From positions 1 through 64,000 of the forward strand of contig CAUSEC010000024.1 in the NCBI GenBank assembly GCA_963530515.1: a DNA stretch of 64,000 bases, read 5' to 3'. The notes below the pieces were generated by a model, which was given only the letters and a program-made list of their open reading frames with translations, was not told the origin of the DNA and made no database searches. Below are positions 41,531 through 50,575 of the stretch, one piece after another. Each line of letters opens with the position of its first letter. Positions within the stretch are counted from its first letter, which is position 1. The DNA comes from CBFFRJ01 sp963530515. Its GTDB lineage: Bacteria > Pseudomonadota > Gammaproteobacteria > Enterobacterales > Enterobacteriaceae. The position numbers and the translations under genes are program-made.

Positions 41531-42985
41531 ATGATGAATATTCCCGATGAGGCGCTAAAGGCGCTTCTGCGCCCGGCGCTGGATGAGCGGGGCGGATTAA
41601 CCCGCCAGCGCGTGCTCTACCTGACCCTGCGTGACGCGATTTTAAGCGGGCGGCTTAAAGCCGACAGTCTGCTTCCCGGCTCGCGGGTTCTGGCAAAGGA
41701 TCTGGCGGTTTCTCGCAATACGGTGAATGCCGCGCTGGAGCAGCTCGCCATCGAAGGATTTGTTGAGCGTAAGCCGCAGGGCACGCGTGTACTGCGGCTT
41801 GCCAGTGCCCCCGTCATGCCGGATGCGCCTGCTGTCGCGCTCGCTCATCGGGTAAAAACGTTGCCACAGGGCGTGACGCGAAACTCGCCAGTCATGACCT
41901 TCACCCCTGGATTGCCTGCGGTGAATTACTTTCCTATGGCGACCTGGCGCAGACTCACTGAGCGCGTCTGGCGTGAAGAGGGAAGCCGGTTGCTGGGTTA
42001 TGGTGACTCAGCCGGGGAGGTTCGACTGCGCACGGCCATTGCCCGGCATCTGGCGCTGGCGCGAGGCATTCATTGTGATGCGCAGCAGATAGTGATTACC
42101 GAAGGCGCGCAGGATGCCCTGATGCTTTGCATCCATCTGCTTTGCGATCCGGGTGACAGTGCGTGGGTGGAAGAGCCTGGGTATAACGGGGCCAAAAGCG
42201 CCTTTCTGGCAGCGGGACTAAATGTGACCGGAATACCGCTCGACGGCGAAGGCATGACGTTGCCGCCCGATGCCTCTTTGCCCCGCATCATGTATACCTC
42301 GCCTTCCCACCAGTATCCGCTGGGCTATGTGATGAGTGCCGCAAGGCGATTGCAGATGCTGGAGGCGGCGAGAAGGGCGGGAAGCTGGATTATCGAGGAT
42401 GATTATGACAGTGAGTTCCGCTACCTCGGGGACCCGGTTCCGGCGATGCTTGGCATGCTTCCTCATCCGCCCGTGGTTTACCTTGGAACCTTCAGCAAGA
42501 CGTTGTTCCCGTCGTTGCGCATTGGATTTATGGTGATGCCACCGGCCCTTGCTCAGGCGGCGGCGCCGGTGATTAGCAGCCTGCTGCGTGGGGGGCATCG
42601 CGGTGAGCAACTGGCGTTAGCGCAGTTTATTGAAGAGGGGCATTATGCACGTCATCTGGCCGCGATGCGTCGCTTATATCGCAGGCGACAGGAGCAGTTG
42701 CGTGAAAGTATCCGGCATGAAATCACGCTTCCACATCAGGTTTTGGGCGGTGAAGGGGGCTTGCACTTAACGCTCGCGATCCCGGGGATTGACGATCTGG
42801 CACTGGTGGGCGAGGCGCGTAAATATAGCCTTGCCCCACACGCGCTCAGCCGTTTTTATCTTTCGCCATCGCGAGATTCAGGAGGATTGGTGTTGGGGTA
42901 CGGTAACACGTCCGCCAGCCAGTTTCCGTCGGCGGTGCGGACGCTGAGTCGGCTTATTGAGCAGTACCGGGACGGGAAAGGCTGA
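41531..42985 (+). CDS. MocR/PdxR-family PLP-dependent regulator
   Basis: 484 residues: N-terminal GntR winged helix (LLPGSRVLAKDLAVSRNTVNAALEQL), a linker, and a class I aminotransferase-like domain with the PLP-binding lysine in YLGTFSKTLFPSLRIGF. The Asn/Asp contact motif DDYDSEFRY is intact. MocR regulators commonly control a neighbouring enzyme gene in response to PLP adducts, here probably the divergent acetyltransferase. GGAGCGTA precedes the ATG. The last 32 bp overlap the convergent ylaC gene. Confidence 0.88.
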   Translation: MMNIPDEALKALLRPALDERGGLTRQRVLYLTLRDAILSGRLKADSLLPGSRVLAKDLAVSRNTVNAALEQLAIEGFVERKPQGTRVLRLASAPVMPDAPAVALAHRVKTLPQGVTRNSPVMTFTPGLPAVNYFPMATWRRLTERVWREEGSRLLGYGDSAGEVRLRTAIARHLALARGIHCDAQQIVITEGAQDALMLCIHLLCDPGDSAWVEEPGYNGAKSAFLAAGLNVTGIPLDGEGMTLPPDASLPRIMYTSPSHQYPLGYVMSAARRLQMLEAARRAGSWIIEDDYDSEFRYLGDPVPAMLGMLPHPPVVYLGTFSKTLFPSLRIGFMVMPPALAQAAAPVISSLLRGGHRGEQLALAQFIEEGHYARHLAAMRRLYRRRQEQLRESIRHEITLPHQVLGGEGGLHLTLAIPGIDDLALVGEARKYSLAPHALSRFYLSPSRDSGGLVLGYGNTSASQFPSAVRTLSRLIEQYRDGKG

Positions 42986-43424
42986 AGACATCGTAAAAAG
43001 AGAGTTCACCTTTACGGGCAATCATTTTCTGTAATTGTGATTTGCTGTCCACATCCACACCGGGTGACGCGAGAATAGCGCTGATCAGTTCCTGTGGCAC
43101 AAAGCGGGTGTTGTACCACTCTCCGTTGTAGCACACACGAAAATCCAGCACGTCGATATCGTCATAGCGGTAGCGTGGGCACACATCAAAGAAGAAGAAG
43201 GCATTCAGCAGGGCAAACAGCACCAGTAACAGCCAGACGGAACCCGCAAGGGTGTCAGACTGCATCATCACGGCGAGGGTCGCAAAAAAAGCGATGTACA
43301 TGCCGACAAAAAGGCCGGGGTGTTTGCGAATAAAACTGATGCTAAAGCGTGGGCGATTGTCACGCTTTTCGCGTTGATTGATGCCGTCAATGGTTTCGGT
43401 GAGCAGCCGCTGGATCTCTGTCAT
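42954..43424 (-). CDS. ylaC: Inner-membrane protein YlaC
   Basis: 156 residues, E. coli length, with two adjacent transmembrane helices (FVGMYIAFFATLAVMM and WLLLVLFALLNAFFFF). Function unknown. It marks the return to E. coli gene order after the accessory block. Its 3' end overlaps the convergent mocR gene. Confidence 0.93.
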   Translation of the reverse strand: MTEIQRLLTETIDGINQREKRDNRPRFSISFIRKHPGLFVGMYIAFFATLAVMMQSDTLAGSVWLLLVLFALLNAFFFFDVCPRYRYDDIDVLDFRVCYNGEWYNTRFVPQELISAILASPGVDVDSKSQLQKMIARKGELSFYDVFSLSRPGTAQ

Positions 43425-43523
43425 CTGACACCTTCGTATTATCTGTTATGCAGGGAATAAGATATTTTAAGTTGCCACATTGTGTGAAAAAAGTAACAGT
43501 TCTGCCGCAAAAAACGATAACAG

Positions 43524-44090
43524 TTACGATTTTTCTTCAGGTAGCGTTTTTATGACGCGGGCGGGATTACCTCCGACAACGGTATTGGCCGCGACATCTT
43601 TTACAACAACCGCACCGGATGCGATGACCGCATTATCACCGATGGTGACGCCCGGATTAATCACCGCGCGCCCCCCAATCCAGACGTTATTGCCAATGCG
43701 AACCGGTTTCCCGAATTCGACACCGCTATTACGCTCCGTGGCATCCAGTGGGTGCGTTGCGGTGTAAATATGTACGCCAGGCGCCAGCATACAGTTGTCG
43801 CCAATGTGAATAGGGCACACATCAAGCATCACACAATCAAAATTGGCGTAGAATTCTTTACCTAAATAAATATTGTAGCCGTAGTCACAACGAAAGCTGG
43901 GTTCAATATATGCCCCTGCACTTTGGCCCAATAATTCTGAAAGTATGGCCTTACGATCGGCTTTGTCGTACGGGCTTGAGTGGTTAAAGCGGTGAAGTAG
44001 CTCTCTGGCATGCATACGATCGGCGCGCAGCGTCTCATCAGCTGGCTGATAGGGGAGCCCCGAAATCATTTTTTGTTTTTCTTCATTCAT
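43524..44090 (-). CDS. maa: Maltose O-acetyltransferase Maa
   Basis: 188-residue left-handed beta-helix hexapeptide acetyltransferase that acetylates maltose and other sugars with acetyl-CoA. Hexapeptide repeats run from about residue 90 (PIHIGDNCMLAPGVHIYTAT) and the catalytic His is in TATHPLD. The start MNEEKQKMISG at 44090 matches E. coli; five extra codons upstream have no support. Confidence 0.94.
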   Translation of the reverse strand: MNEEKQKMISGLPYQPADETLRADRMHARELLHRFNHSSPYDKADRKAILSELLGQSAGAYIEPSFRCDYGYNIYLGKEFYANFDCVMLDVCPIHIGDNCMLAPGVHIYTATHPLDATERNSGVEFGKPVRIGNNVWIGGRAVINPGVTIGDNAVIASGAVVVKDVAANTVVGGNPARVIKTLPEEKS

Positions 44091-44153
44091 GAAGATAACG
44101 CGCACCTGTTAAAGCATGATAAAAACTGAAGCCATAATAAACATCGCGGAAGA

Positions 44154-44372
44154 CTAGCGCACAAATTTCCACACGGAAGAGGGGATTTTGTCGTAAAGCT
44201 TATTCATTGTCAGTTCAGCAAGACGATGATCGGCTGCTGAATAAAACACCGTAAGTTCATCGTCAGGAAGTTCGTATTTATTTTTTTCAATAACACGTTC
44301 AAGAGTGTCAATTGTCTGACAGCGTCTTAAACGCATCAAATAATCAACTTTGGTTAATGGCTTGTCGGACAT
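44154..44372 (-). CDS. hha: Haemolysin expression modulator Hha
   Basis: 72-residue nucleoid-associated partner of H-NS that silences horizontally acquired DNA. The sequence MSDKPLTKVDYLMRLRRCQT is nearly identical to E. coli throughout. Lies 26 bp downstream of tomB in the same operon. Confidence 0.97.
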   Translation of the reverse strand: MSDKPLTKVDYLMRLRRCQTIDTLERVIEKNKYELPDDELTVFYSAADHRLAELTMNKLYDKIPSSVWKFVR

Positions 44373-44398
44373 AAATTTACCTTTACTGGTTGTAATAT

Positions 44399-44773
44399 TT
44401 AACATGAATGGCTAACGGGGTTAGCTTTGCTCACATTAACGAAGCAGCGAAACAGGCGATTGCCTGATTTCCGCCATTTCTGCAAGTCTTGTGTGTTGAT
44501 ACCGTAACTACTGAACAGCATAAACGTATCGTCGAGGTATTCGTCAATCTGCTCAATCAACTTATTATCTTCATTATACTTAATTTTATAATTAAGTGCG
44601 AAGGTTGCGATATGTTCGATCAGCTCATTTAACTGTAAATTGATTGCCGAAGTAGGATCGTTAACCCAACCATGATGACTTTCTTCAAGATTCACGAGGC
44701 AATCATGGTACAACGTTTCGCAGAGAAATTTAAGCTGTGCGATATCATGCCTTTTTGGCGAGTATTCGTCCAT
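44399..44773 (-). CDS. tomB: Hha toxicity modulator TomB
   Basis: 124 residues (MDEYSPKRHDIAQLKFLCET), E. coli length. TomB antagonises Hha toxicity and affects biofilm formation; in the tomB-hha pair it acts as oxygen-dependent antitoxin through a Cys. The start at 44773 was chosen by homology; the frame runs 32 codons further upstream without support. Confidence 0.96.
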   Translation of the reverse strand: MDEYSPKRHDIAQLKFLCETLYHDCLVNLEESHHGWVNDPTSAINLQLNELIEHIATFALNYKIKYNEDNKLIEQIDEYLDDTFMLFSSYGINTQDLQKWRKSGNRLFRCFVNVSKANPVSHSC

Positions 44774-45291
44774 CACGCATCCCCTTCTGAGTCGCTTTTT
44801 TTTACTAACCAAACAATGCTCGGGATGGAAACTTCTGATCTGACCAGCAGCAAATGCCGCCTTCCTCATTGATTTAACTATAAGCTAGTCTTAAAAAGAT
44901 TTCATTGCGCTATTACGAAAAATTACAATTATTGCGTTTGACCACAAGAATTGAGCTTGCTGAGGAATCCAAAGAGCATCTTAAACATTTGCTTTTAAGA
45001 CCTGCGGAAGGATAACAATCCTTAAACTTCATCACGTTAGCGTATCGCAATAGGTATTTAATATTATATGAATATCTTGCGCAGAGAATAACCAGGAATA
45101 TTCTTACTTAAACTGATTGTACCAGTTTATTAAGAGTAATACCCGAATATATAAGATGTACTCTCAATGCCGTATTAATTCTAAGCCTTATTTATCATGC
45201 ATAAAATAAACAATCAGACAATAAGTGTATTTAATGATTTGAAGTACAGATATGAAAAAGGCCGCTTGCGCGGCCTTTTCTTTTAGCTAAC
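44774..45291. other. tomB-acrB intergenic region
   Basis: About 500 AT-rich bases without a supported gene. A possible minus-strand -10 TATAGT (plus ACTATA at 44877-44882) is suitably placed for tomB-hha. The right end holds the acrB terminator. Confidence 0.5.
45256..45282. terminator. acrB terminator
   Basis: Perfect 10-bp stem AAAAGGCCGC / GCGGCCTTTT with a TTGC loop. Read on the minus strand it ends in five T, 10 bp after the acrB stop; it could act in both directions. Confidence 0.9.
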
Positions 45292-48200
45292 TCAGTGTTG
45301 CTCAACCTTATGGCTGTGCTCCACATCTTCATTCTTGCGGCTAAAGCGGCGGCGAACCACCACAAAGAACACAGGAACGAAGAAGATAGCCAGTACGGTT
45401 GCCGTAATCATACCGCCCATTACGCCAGTACCTACGGCGTTCTGTGCACCAGAACCGGCACCAGAGCTGATAACCAGCGGCAGAACCCCGAGAATGAACG
45501 CCAGAGACGTCATCAGGATGGGGCGCAGACGCATACGTACCGCTTCCAGCGTGGCTTCAATCAGCCCTTTGCCTTCTTTATCCATGAGGTCTTTGGCGAA
45601 TTCCACGATAAGTATCGCGTTCTTCGCCGACAAGCCAATGGTTGTCAGCAGGCCCACCTGGAAGTACACGTCGTTAGTCAGACCGCGGAAGGTTGCTGCC
45701 AGCAGTGCACCGACGACACCCAGCGGAACGACCAGCATGACTGAGAACGGAATTGACCAGCTCTCGTACAAGGCTGCCAGACACAGGAACACCACAATCA
45801 GCGAGATGGCGTACAGCGCAGGGGCCTGGTTACCGGACAGACGTTCCTGATAGGACATCCCCGTCCAGTCGTAACCAATACCGGTCGGGAGTTTACCTGC
45901 CAGTTCTTCCATCATCGTCATCGCTTCACCGGTACTTTTGCCCGGAGCGGCCTGACCAAGAATTTCCATGGAAGGTAAGCCGTTGTAACGTTCCAGACGC
46001 GGTGAACCGTATTCCCAATGCGAGGTCGCAAAGGCTGAGAACGGCACCATCTGCCCGTTGGTTCCACGTACGAACCACTGTCCGATATCGTCCGGCAACA
46101 TACGGTATTTCGCTTCGGACATCAGGTAGACTTTTTTCACGCGACCACGGTCGATGAAGTCATTCACGTAGCTACCACCCCATGCTGAGCCCAACGTGGT
46201 GTTGATATCGCTAAGTGAAACGCCCAGTGCCTGCGCTTTTTCCTGATCGATATTGACCTTGAACTGCGGGGTATCTTCCAGACCGTTTGGACGCACGCCT
46301 ACGAGCAAGTCAGGATGTTTGGCAATCTCACCAAACAGCTGGTTACGCGCCTGCATCAGCTTGTCATGACCAAGGTTTGCCTGGTCAATTAACTGGAAGT
46401 CAAAGCCGGTCGCGGTACCCAGTTCCACAATTGCTGGCAGGTTGAAGGCGAACACCATCGCATCTTTAATCTGCGAGAAGTGCGCACTTGCACGTCCGGC
46501 AATGGCCGGAACTTTGTTCTCTTCGCCTGGACGCTCATCCCAGTTTTTCAGAGAAACGAACGCAAGACCGGTGTTCTGACCACGTCCCGAGAAGCCGAAG
46601 CCGTTAACGGTAAACACGGAGTTCACGTTATCTTTTTCGTTATCAAGGTAGTATTTAGACACTTCATCCAGCACTTTTTGCGTACGCTCTTGCGTCGCAC
46701 CCGCCGGAAGCTGCGCCATGGTCAGGAACACGCCCTGGTCTTCATCTGGCAGGAACGAACTTGGCAGACGAACAAACAGGACCGCCATGCCCACCACGAT
46801 AATAATGTACAGCACCAGGTAACGACCGGTACTGCGCAGGATGTTGCCCACGCTGTCGGTGTAGTGGTGCGTACTCTTATCAAATACGCGGTTGAACCAG
46901 CCAAAGAATCCTTTCTTGCCTTCACCGTGATCGCCTTTGGCAATCGGTTTAAGCATGGTCGCACACAGCGCAGGGGTCAGAATCAACGCAACCAGCACTG
47001 ACAGGGCCATTGCTGAAACGATGGTGATAGAGAACTGACGATAAATTGCACCGGTCGAACCACCAAAGAAGGCCATCGGGATAAATACCGCCGACAGCAC
47101 CATCGCAATCCCCACCAGAGCACCCTGAATCTGGCCCATGGATTTACGCGTGGCTTCTTTTGGCGGCAGCCCCTCTTCGGACATGACACGCTCGACGTTC
47201 TCCACCACCACGATAGCGTCATCCACGAGCAAGCCGATCGCCAGCACCATACCAAACATGGTCAGGGTGTTTATCGAATAGCCAAAGATGGAGAGGATCG
47301 CGAACGTCCCCAGCAAGACGACGGGCACCGCGATGGTTGGAATCAGCGTTGCACGGAAGTTTTGCAGGAACAGGTACATAACGAGGAATACCAGTACGAT
47401 CGCTTCGACCAGCGTTTTCACCACTTCGTTAATAGAAATCTTAACGAACGGGGTGGTGTCGTACGGGTAAACCGCTTTCAGGCCGTGGGGGAAGAACGGT
47501 TCCAGTTTCGCGATGGTCGCGCGTACTGCATTGGCCGTGTCCAGGGCGTTGGCACCGGTTGCCAGTTTAATACCCAAACCTGAGGCAGGCTGACCGTTGT
47601 AACGTGCGATAACGTCATAGTTCTCACCGCCCAGCTCAATCTTCGCCACATCACGCAGACGAACCTGTGAACCATCCTGATTCACTTTCAGCATGATTTT
47701 GCCGAACTCTTCGGTCGAGGTCAGACGGGTTTGCGCGATGATGGAGGCGTTCAACTGCTGGCCTTTCACCGGCGGTGTACCGCCTAACTGACCGGCTGCG
47801 ACCTGGGCGTTCTGCGCTTTAATTGCCGCAATCACGTCCACTGGCGTCAGCTGGAAGTTGTTCAGTTTGGTCGGGTCCATCCAGATACGCATTGCATACT
47901 GCGCACCGAACAGCTGTACGTCACCCACGCCGGTTGTACGGCTGACCGGGTCTTTAATAGTTGCACCGACGTAGTCCGCAATATCTTCCTGGGTCATGGA
48001 ACCGTCGGTACTGATCATACCGAGAACCATCAGGAAGCTACTGGAGGACTTCTCGACGCTCACGCCTTGCTGCTGTACTTCTTGCGGTAATAACGGCATA
48101 GCCAGCTGCAGTTTGTTCTGCACCTGAACCTGCGCGATATCCGCATCTGTACCAGAATCAAAGGTGATCGTTATCTGTACCGTACCAGAGGAATCGCTGG

Positions 48201-48441
48201 TGGAGGACATGTAGAGCAGGCCATCGATACCGTTCATGTTCTGTTCGATAACCTGCGTCACGGTGTCCTGCACCGTTTTAGCATCTGCACCCGGATAGGA
48301 CGCGCTAATCTGAATTGCCGGTGGCGCAATGGTAGGATATTGCGCAACAGGCAGCTTCAGGATCGCAAGACCCCCCGCTAGCATGATGATGATCGCTATT
48401 ACCCACGCAAATATGGGGCGATCAATAAAGAAATTTGGCAT
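45292..48441 (-). CDS. acrB: Multidrug efflux RND pump AcrB
   Basis: 1049-residue inner-membrane RND transporter, E. coli length, that with AcrA and TolC exports antibiotics, dyes and bile salts using proton flux. The N-terminus PNFFIDRPIFAWVIAI and the transmembrane helix 4 with LVDDAIVVVENVERVM (proton-relay Asp pair in the family near 407-408) are intact. Large periplasmic loops follow each half. It lies 22 bp after acrA. Confidence 0.98.
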   Translation of the reverse strand: MPNFFIDRPIFAWVIAIIIMLAGGLAILKLPVAQYPTIAPPAIQISASYPGADAKTVQDTVTQVIEQNMNGIDGLLYMSSTSDSSGTVQITITFDSGTDADIAQVQVQNKLQLAMPLLPQEVQQQGVSVEKSSSSFLMVLGMISTDGSMTQEDIADYVGATIKDPVSRTTGVGDVQLFGAQYAMRIWMDPTKLNNFQLTPVDVIAAIKAQNAQVAAGQLGGTPPVKGQQLNASIIAQTRLTSTEEFGKIMLKVNQDGSQVRLRDVAKIELGGENYDVIARYNGQPASGLGIKLATGANALDTANAVRATIAKLEPFFPHGLKAVYPYDTTPFVKISINEVVKTLVEAIVLVFLVMYLFLQNFRATLIPTIAVPVVLLGTFAILSIFGYSINTLTMFGMVLAIGLLVDDAIVVVENVERVMSEEGLPPKEATRKSMGQIQGALVGIAMVLSAVFIPMAFFGGSTGAIYRQFSITIVSAMALSVLVALILTPALCATMLKPIAKGDHGEGKKGFFGWFNRVFDKSTHHYTDSVGNILRSTGRYLVLYIIIVVGMAVLFVRLPSSFLPDEDQGVFLTMAQLPAGATQERTQKVLDEVSKYYLDNEKDNVNSVFTVNGFGFSGRGQNTGLAFVSLKNWDERPGEENKVPAIAGRASAHFSQIKDAMVFAFNLPAIVELGTATGFDFQLIDQANLGHDKLMQARNQLFGEIAKHPDLLVGVRPNGLEDTPQFKVNIDQEKAQALGVSLSDINTTLGSAWGGSYVNDFIDRGRVKKVYLMSEAKYRMLPDDIGQWFVRGTNGQMVPFSAFATSHWEYGSPRLERYNGLPSMEILGQAAPGKSTGEAMTMMEELAGKLPTGIGYDWTGMSYQERLSGNQAPALYAISLIVVFLCLAALYESWSIPFSVMLVVPLGVVGALLAATFRGLTNDVYFQVGLLTTIGLSAKNAILIVEFAKDLMDKEGKGLIEATLEAVRMRLRPILMTSLAFILGVLPLVISSGAGSGAQNAVGTGVMGGMITATVLAIFFVPVFFVVVRRRFSRKNEDVEHSHKVEQH

Positions 48442-48463
48442 GTCTTAACGGCTCCTGTTTAAG

Positions 48464-49657
48464 TTAAGACTTAGACGGCTGGGACTGCGCACCTGCCGGG
48501 GCTTGCTCTTTGTTATCTGCCGTCACTTCCTGAGCTTTAACTTGCGCACCCGGTCTGACTTTCTGCAAGCCGGTGATAATGACGCGATCGCCTGCTTTAA
48601 GACCATCCGTTACCAGCCATTTATCACCGATAGCCTGGGAAGCGGTGAGAGTGCGAACTTCAACTTTATCGCCTTCACCGACGACCATCGCCGTTGCTTC
48701 GCCACGCGGGGTACGGGTGATACCCTGTTGTGGAACCAGCAGTGCGTTAGGATTGGTACCTTCTTCCAGTTTCGCGCGAACAAACAGACCTGGCAGCAGC
48801 GTCATGTCTTTGTTCGGGAAAATGGCGCGTAAGGTGATAGAACCGGTGGTTTGATCCACGGTCACATCCGAGAACTCCAGCGTACCTGACTGCGGGTATT
48901 TCACGCCGTCATTGGTCACCAGTTCCACTTTCGCTTTGCCGTTTTCTTGTTTCAGTGTGCCGTTCGCCAGTTCCTGCTTCAGACGCAGGTAATCATTACT
49001 GGATTGGGTGACGTCAACGTAGATGGGATCAAGTTGCTGAACGGTAGAAAGTGCAGTGGCCTGACCACTTTGCACTAACGCGCCTTCCGTGACGGAAGAT
49101 TTACCAATACGCCCACTGATTGGCGATGTGACTTTGGTATAAGCAAGATTAATGCGTGCGGTTTCTACAGCGGCTTTAGCGGCCACAACAGCGGCAGCTG
49201 TTTGTTGCGCATCAGCACGGGCTGTATCGAAATCTTGTTGACTGATGTACTTCGTGCCAACCAGTTTCTGATAACGGCTCAGGGTCATTTGCGAAATGTT
49301 TGCCGCAGCCTGCGCCTTCGCTAAATCACCTTTCGCGCTTTCATACGCGGCCTGATAGGTAGCCGGATCAATCTGATAGAGTGAGACACCCGCTTCAACG
49401 TCACTGCCTTCCGTGAAGTTGCGCTTTAAAATAATACCACTGACCTGCGGACGGACTTCCGCAATACGGAATGCGCTGGTCCTGCCCGGAAGTTCTGTTG
49501 TGACCTGCAGAGGTTCAGTTTTGAGCGTAACCACGCCCACTTCTGGCATCTGCCCTCCCGCCTGTTGAGCGGGTTTTTCGTCACATCCTGTAAGCGCTAA
49601 GCTGCCTGAAAGCATCAGAACGACCGCCAGAGGCGTAAACCCTCTGTTTTTGTTCAT
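48464..49657 (-). CDS. acrA: Multidrug efflux periplasmic adaptor AcrA
   Basis: 397-residue membrane-fusion lipoprotein with signal peptide and lipobox LTGC (Cys25), helical hairpin (about 100-170), lipoyl and beta-barrel domains. It bridges AcrB and TolC. The start at 49657 (MNKNRGFTPLAVVLML) follows the E. coli gene; 12 extra codons upstream are unsupported. Divergent from acrR with the AcrR operator between. Confidence 0.98.
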   Translation of the reverse strand: MNKNRGFTPLAVVLMLSGSLALTGCDEKPAQQAGGQMPEVGVVTLKTEPLQVTTELPGRTSAFRIAEVRPQVSGIILKRNFTEGSDVEAGVSLYQIDPATYQAAYESAKGDLAKAQAAANISQMTLSRYQKLVGTKYISQQDFDTARADAQQTAAAVVAAKAAVETARINLAYTKVTSPISGRIGKSSVTEGALVQSGQATALSTVQQLDPIYVDVTQSSNDYLRLKQELANGTLKQENGKAKVELVTNDGVKYPQSGTLEFSDVTVDQTTGSITLRAIFPNKDMTLLPGLFVRAKLEEGTNPNALLVPQQGITRTPRGEATAMVVGEGDKVEVRTLTASQAIGDKWLVTDGLKAGDRVIITGLQKVRPGAQVKAQEVTADNKEQAPAGAQSQPSKS

Positions 49658-49746
49658 ATGTAAACCTCGAGTGTCCGATTTCAAATTGATCAATGGATCA
49701 CGTATCCCAAACCCATTGCTGCGTTTATATTATCGTCATGCTATGG

Positions 49747-49770
49747 TACAAACATTCACAAATGTATGTA
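49747..49770. promoter_or_regulatory. AcrR operator
   Basis: A 24-bp imperfect palindrome with arms TACAAACATT and AATGTATGTA around CACA. It differs from the E. coli acrAB/acrR operator at one position (A for T at the fifth base). It lies 28 bp before the acrR ATG and 90 bp before acrA. Confidence 0.9.
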
Positions 49771-49798
49771 AATCTGACTCCTGTCAATTCACCAACAT

Positions 49799-50452
49799 AT
49801 GGCACGAAAAACCAAACAACAGGCTCTGGAAACACGTCAACACATCCTTGATGTGGCTTTGCGTCTTTTCTCCCAGCAGGGCGTCTCGTCAACCTCCCTT
49901 GCAGATATTGCTCAGGCGGCGGGGGTAACACGTGGTGCGATTTACTGGCATTTCAAAAACAAGTCAGAATTGTTCGGTGAAATTTGGGAATTGTCAGAAT
50001 CCAGTATTAGCGATCTTGAGACTGAGTATCGGGCAAAATTTCCGGACGATCCACTCTCAGTTTTAAGGGAAATTTTAGTCTATGTCCTTGAAGCTACCGT
50101 TATTGAAGAACGCCGACGCCTGATGATGGAAATCATATTTCATAAATGTGAGTTTGTCGGTGAAATGGCCATCGTGCAGCAGGCACAGCGTAATTTATGC
50201 CTCGAAAGTTACGACCGTATTGAGCAAACGCTCAGAGACTGCATGGAGGCGAAACTACTGCCGGCCAATTTGCTCACCAGACGGGCGGCTATCCTGATGC
50301 GTGGCTACATTTCCGGCATCATGGAAAACTGGCTTTTTGCCCCCCAATCCTTTGACTTAAAAACAGAAGCCAGGGACTTTGTGGCAATTCTACTCGAAAT
50401 GTGCAGCTTTTGCCCAACGCTTCATAATAGCGCGGAAAATCCAGTCGCTTAA
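49799..50452 (+). CDS. acrR: TetR-family repressor AcrR
   Basis: 217 residues, near the 215 of E. coli. The N-terminal helix-turn-helix is TSLADIAQAAGVTRGAIYWHF; the C-terminal ligand pocket domain binds drugs and dyes. It represses acrAB and itself via the operator between the genes. No premature stop or frameshift that would derepress the pump is visible. Confidence 0.97.
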   Translation: MARKTKQQALETRQHILDVALRLFSQQGVSSTSLADIAQAAGVTRGAIYWHFKNKSELFGEIWELSESSISDLETEYRAKFPDDPLSVLREILVYVLEATVIEERRRLMMEIIFHKCEFVGEMAIVQQAQRNLCLESYDRIEQTLRDCMEAKLLPANLLTRRAAILMRGYISGIMENWLFAPQSFDLKTEARDFVAILLEMCSFCPTLHNSAENPVA

Positions 50453-50575
50453 GTCTGTTCTGTGCGGAAATATCTGAACGCAATCTCAGGCGACTAGGTT
50501 GTCCAATCGCGGCATGCTATTCTTCGCCGGTGGCTAGTTTCGGCCATCTTTCCTGTATACAGATTAATCACGCAA

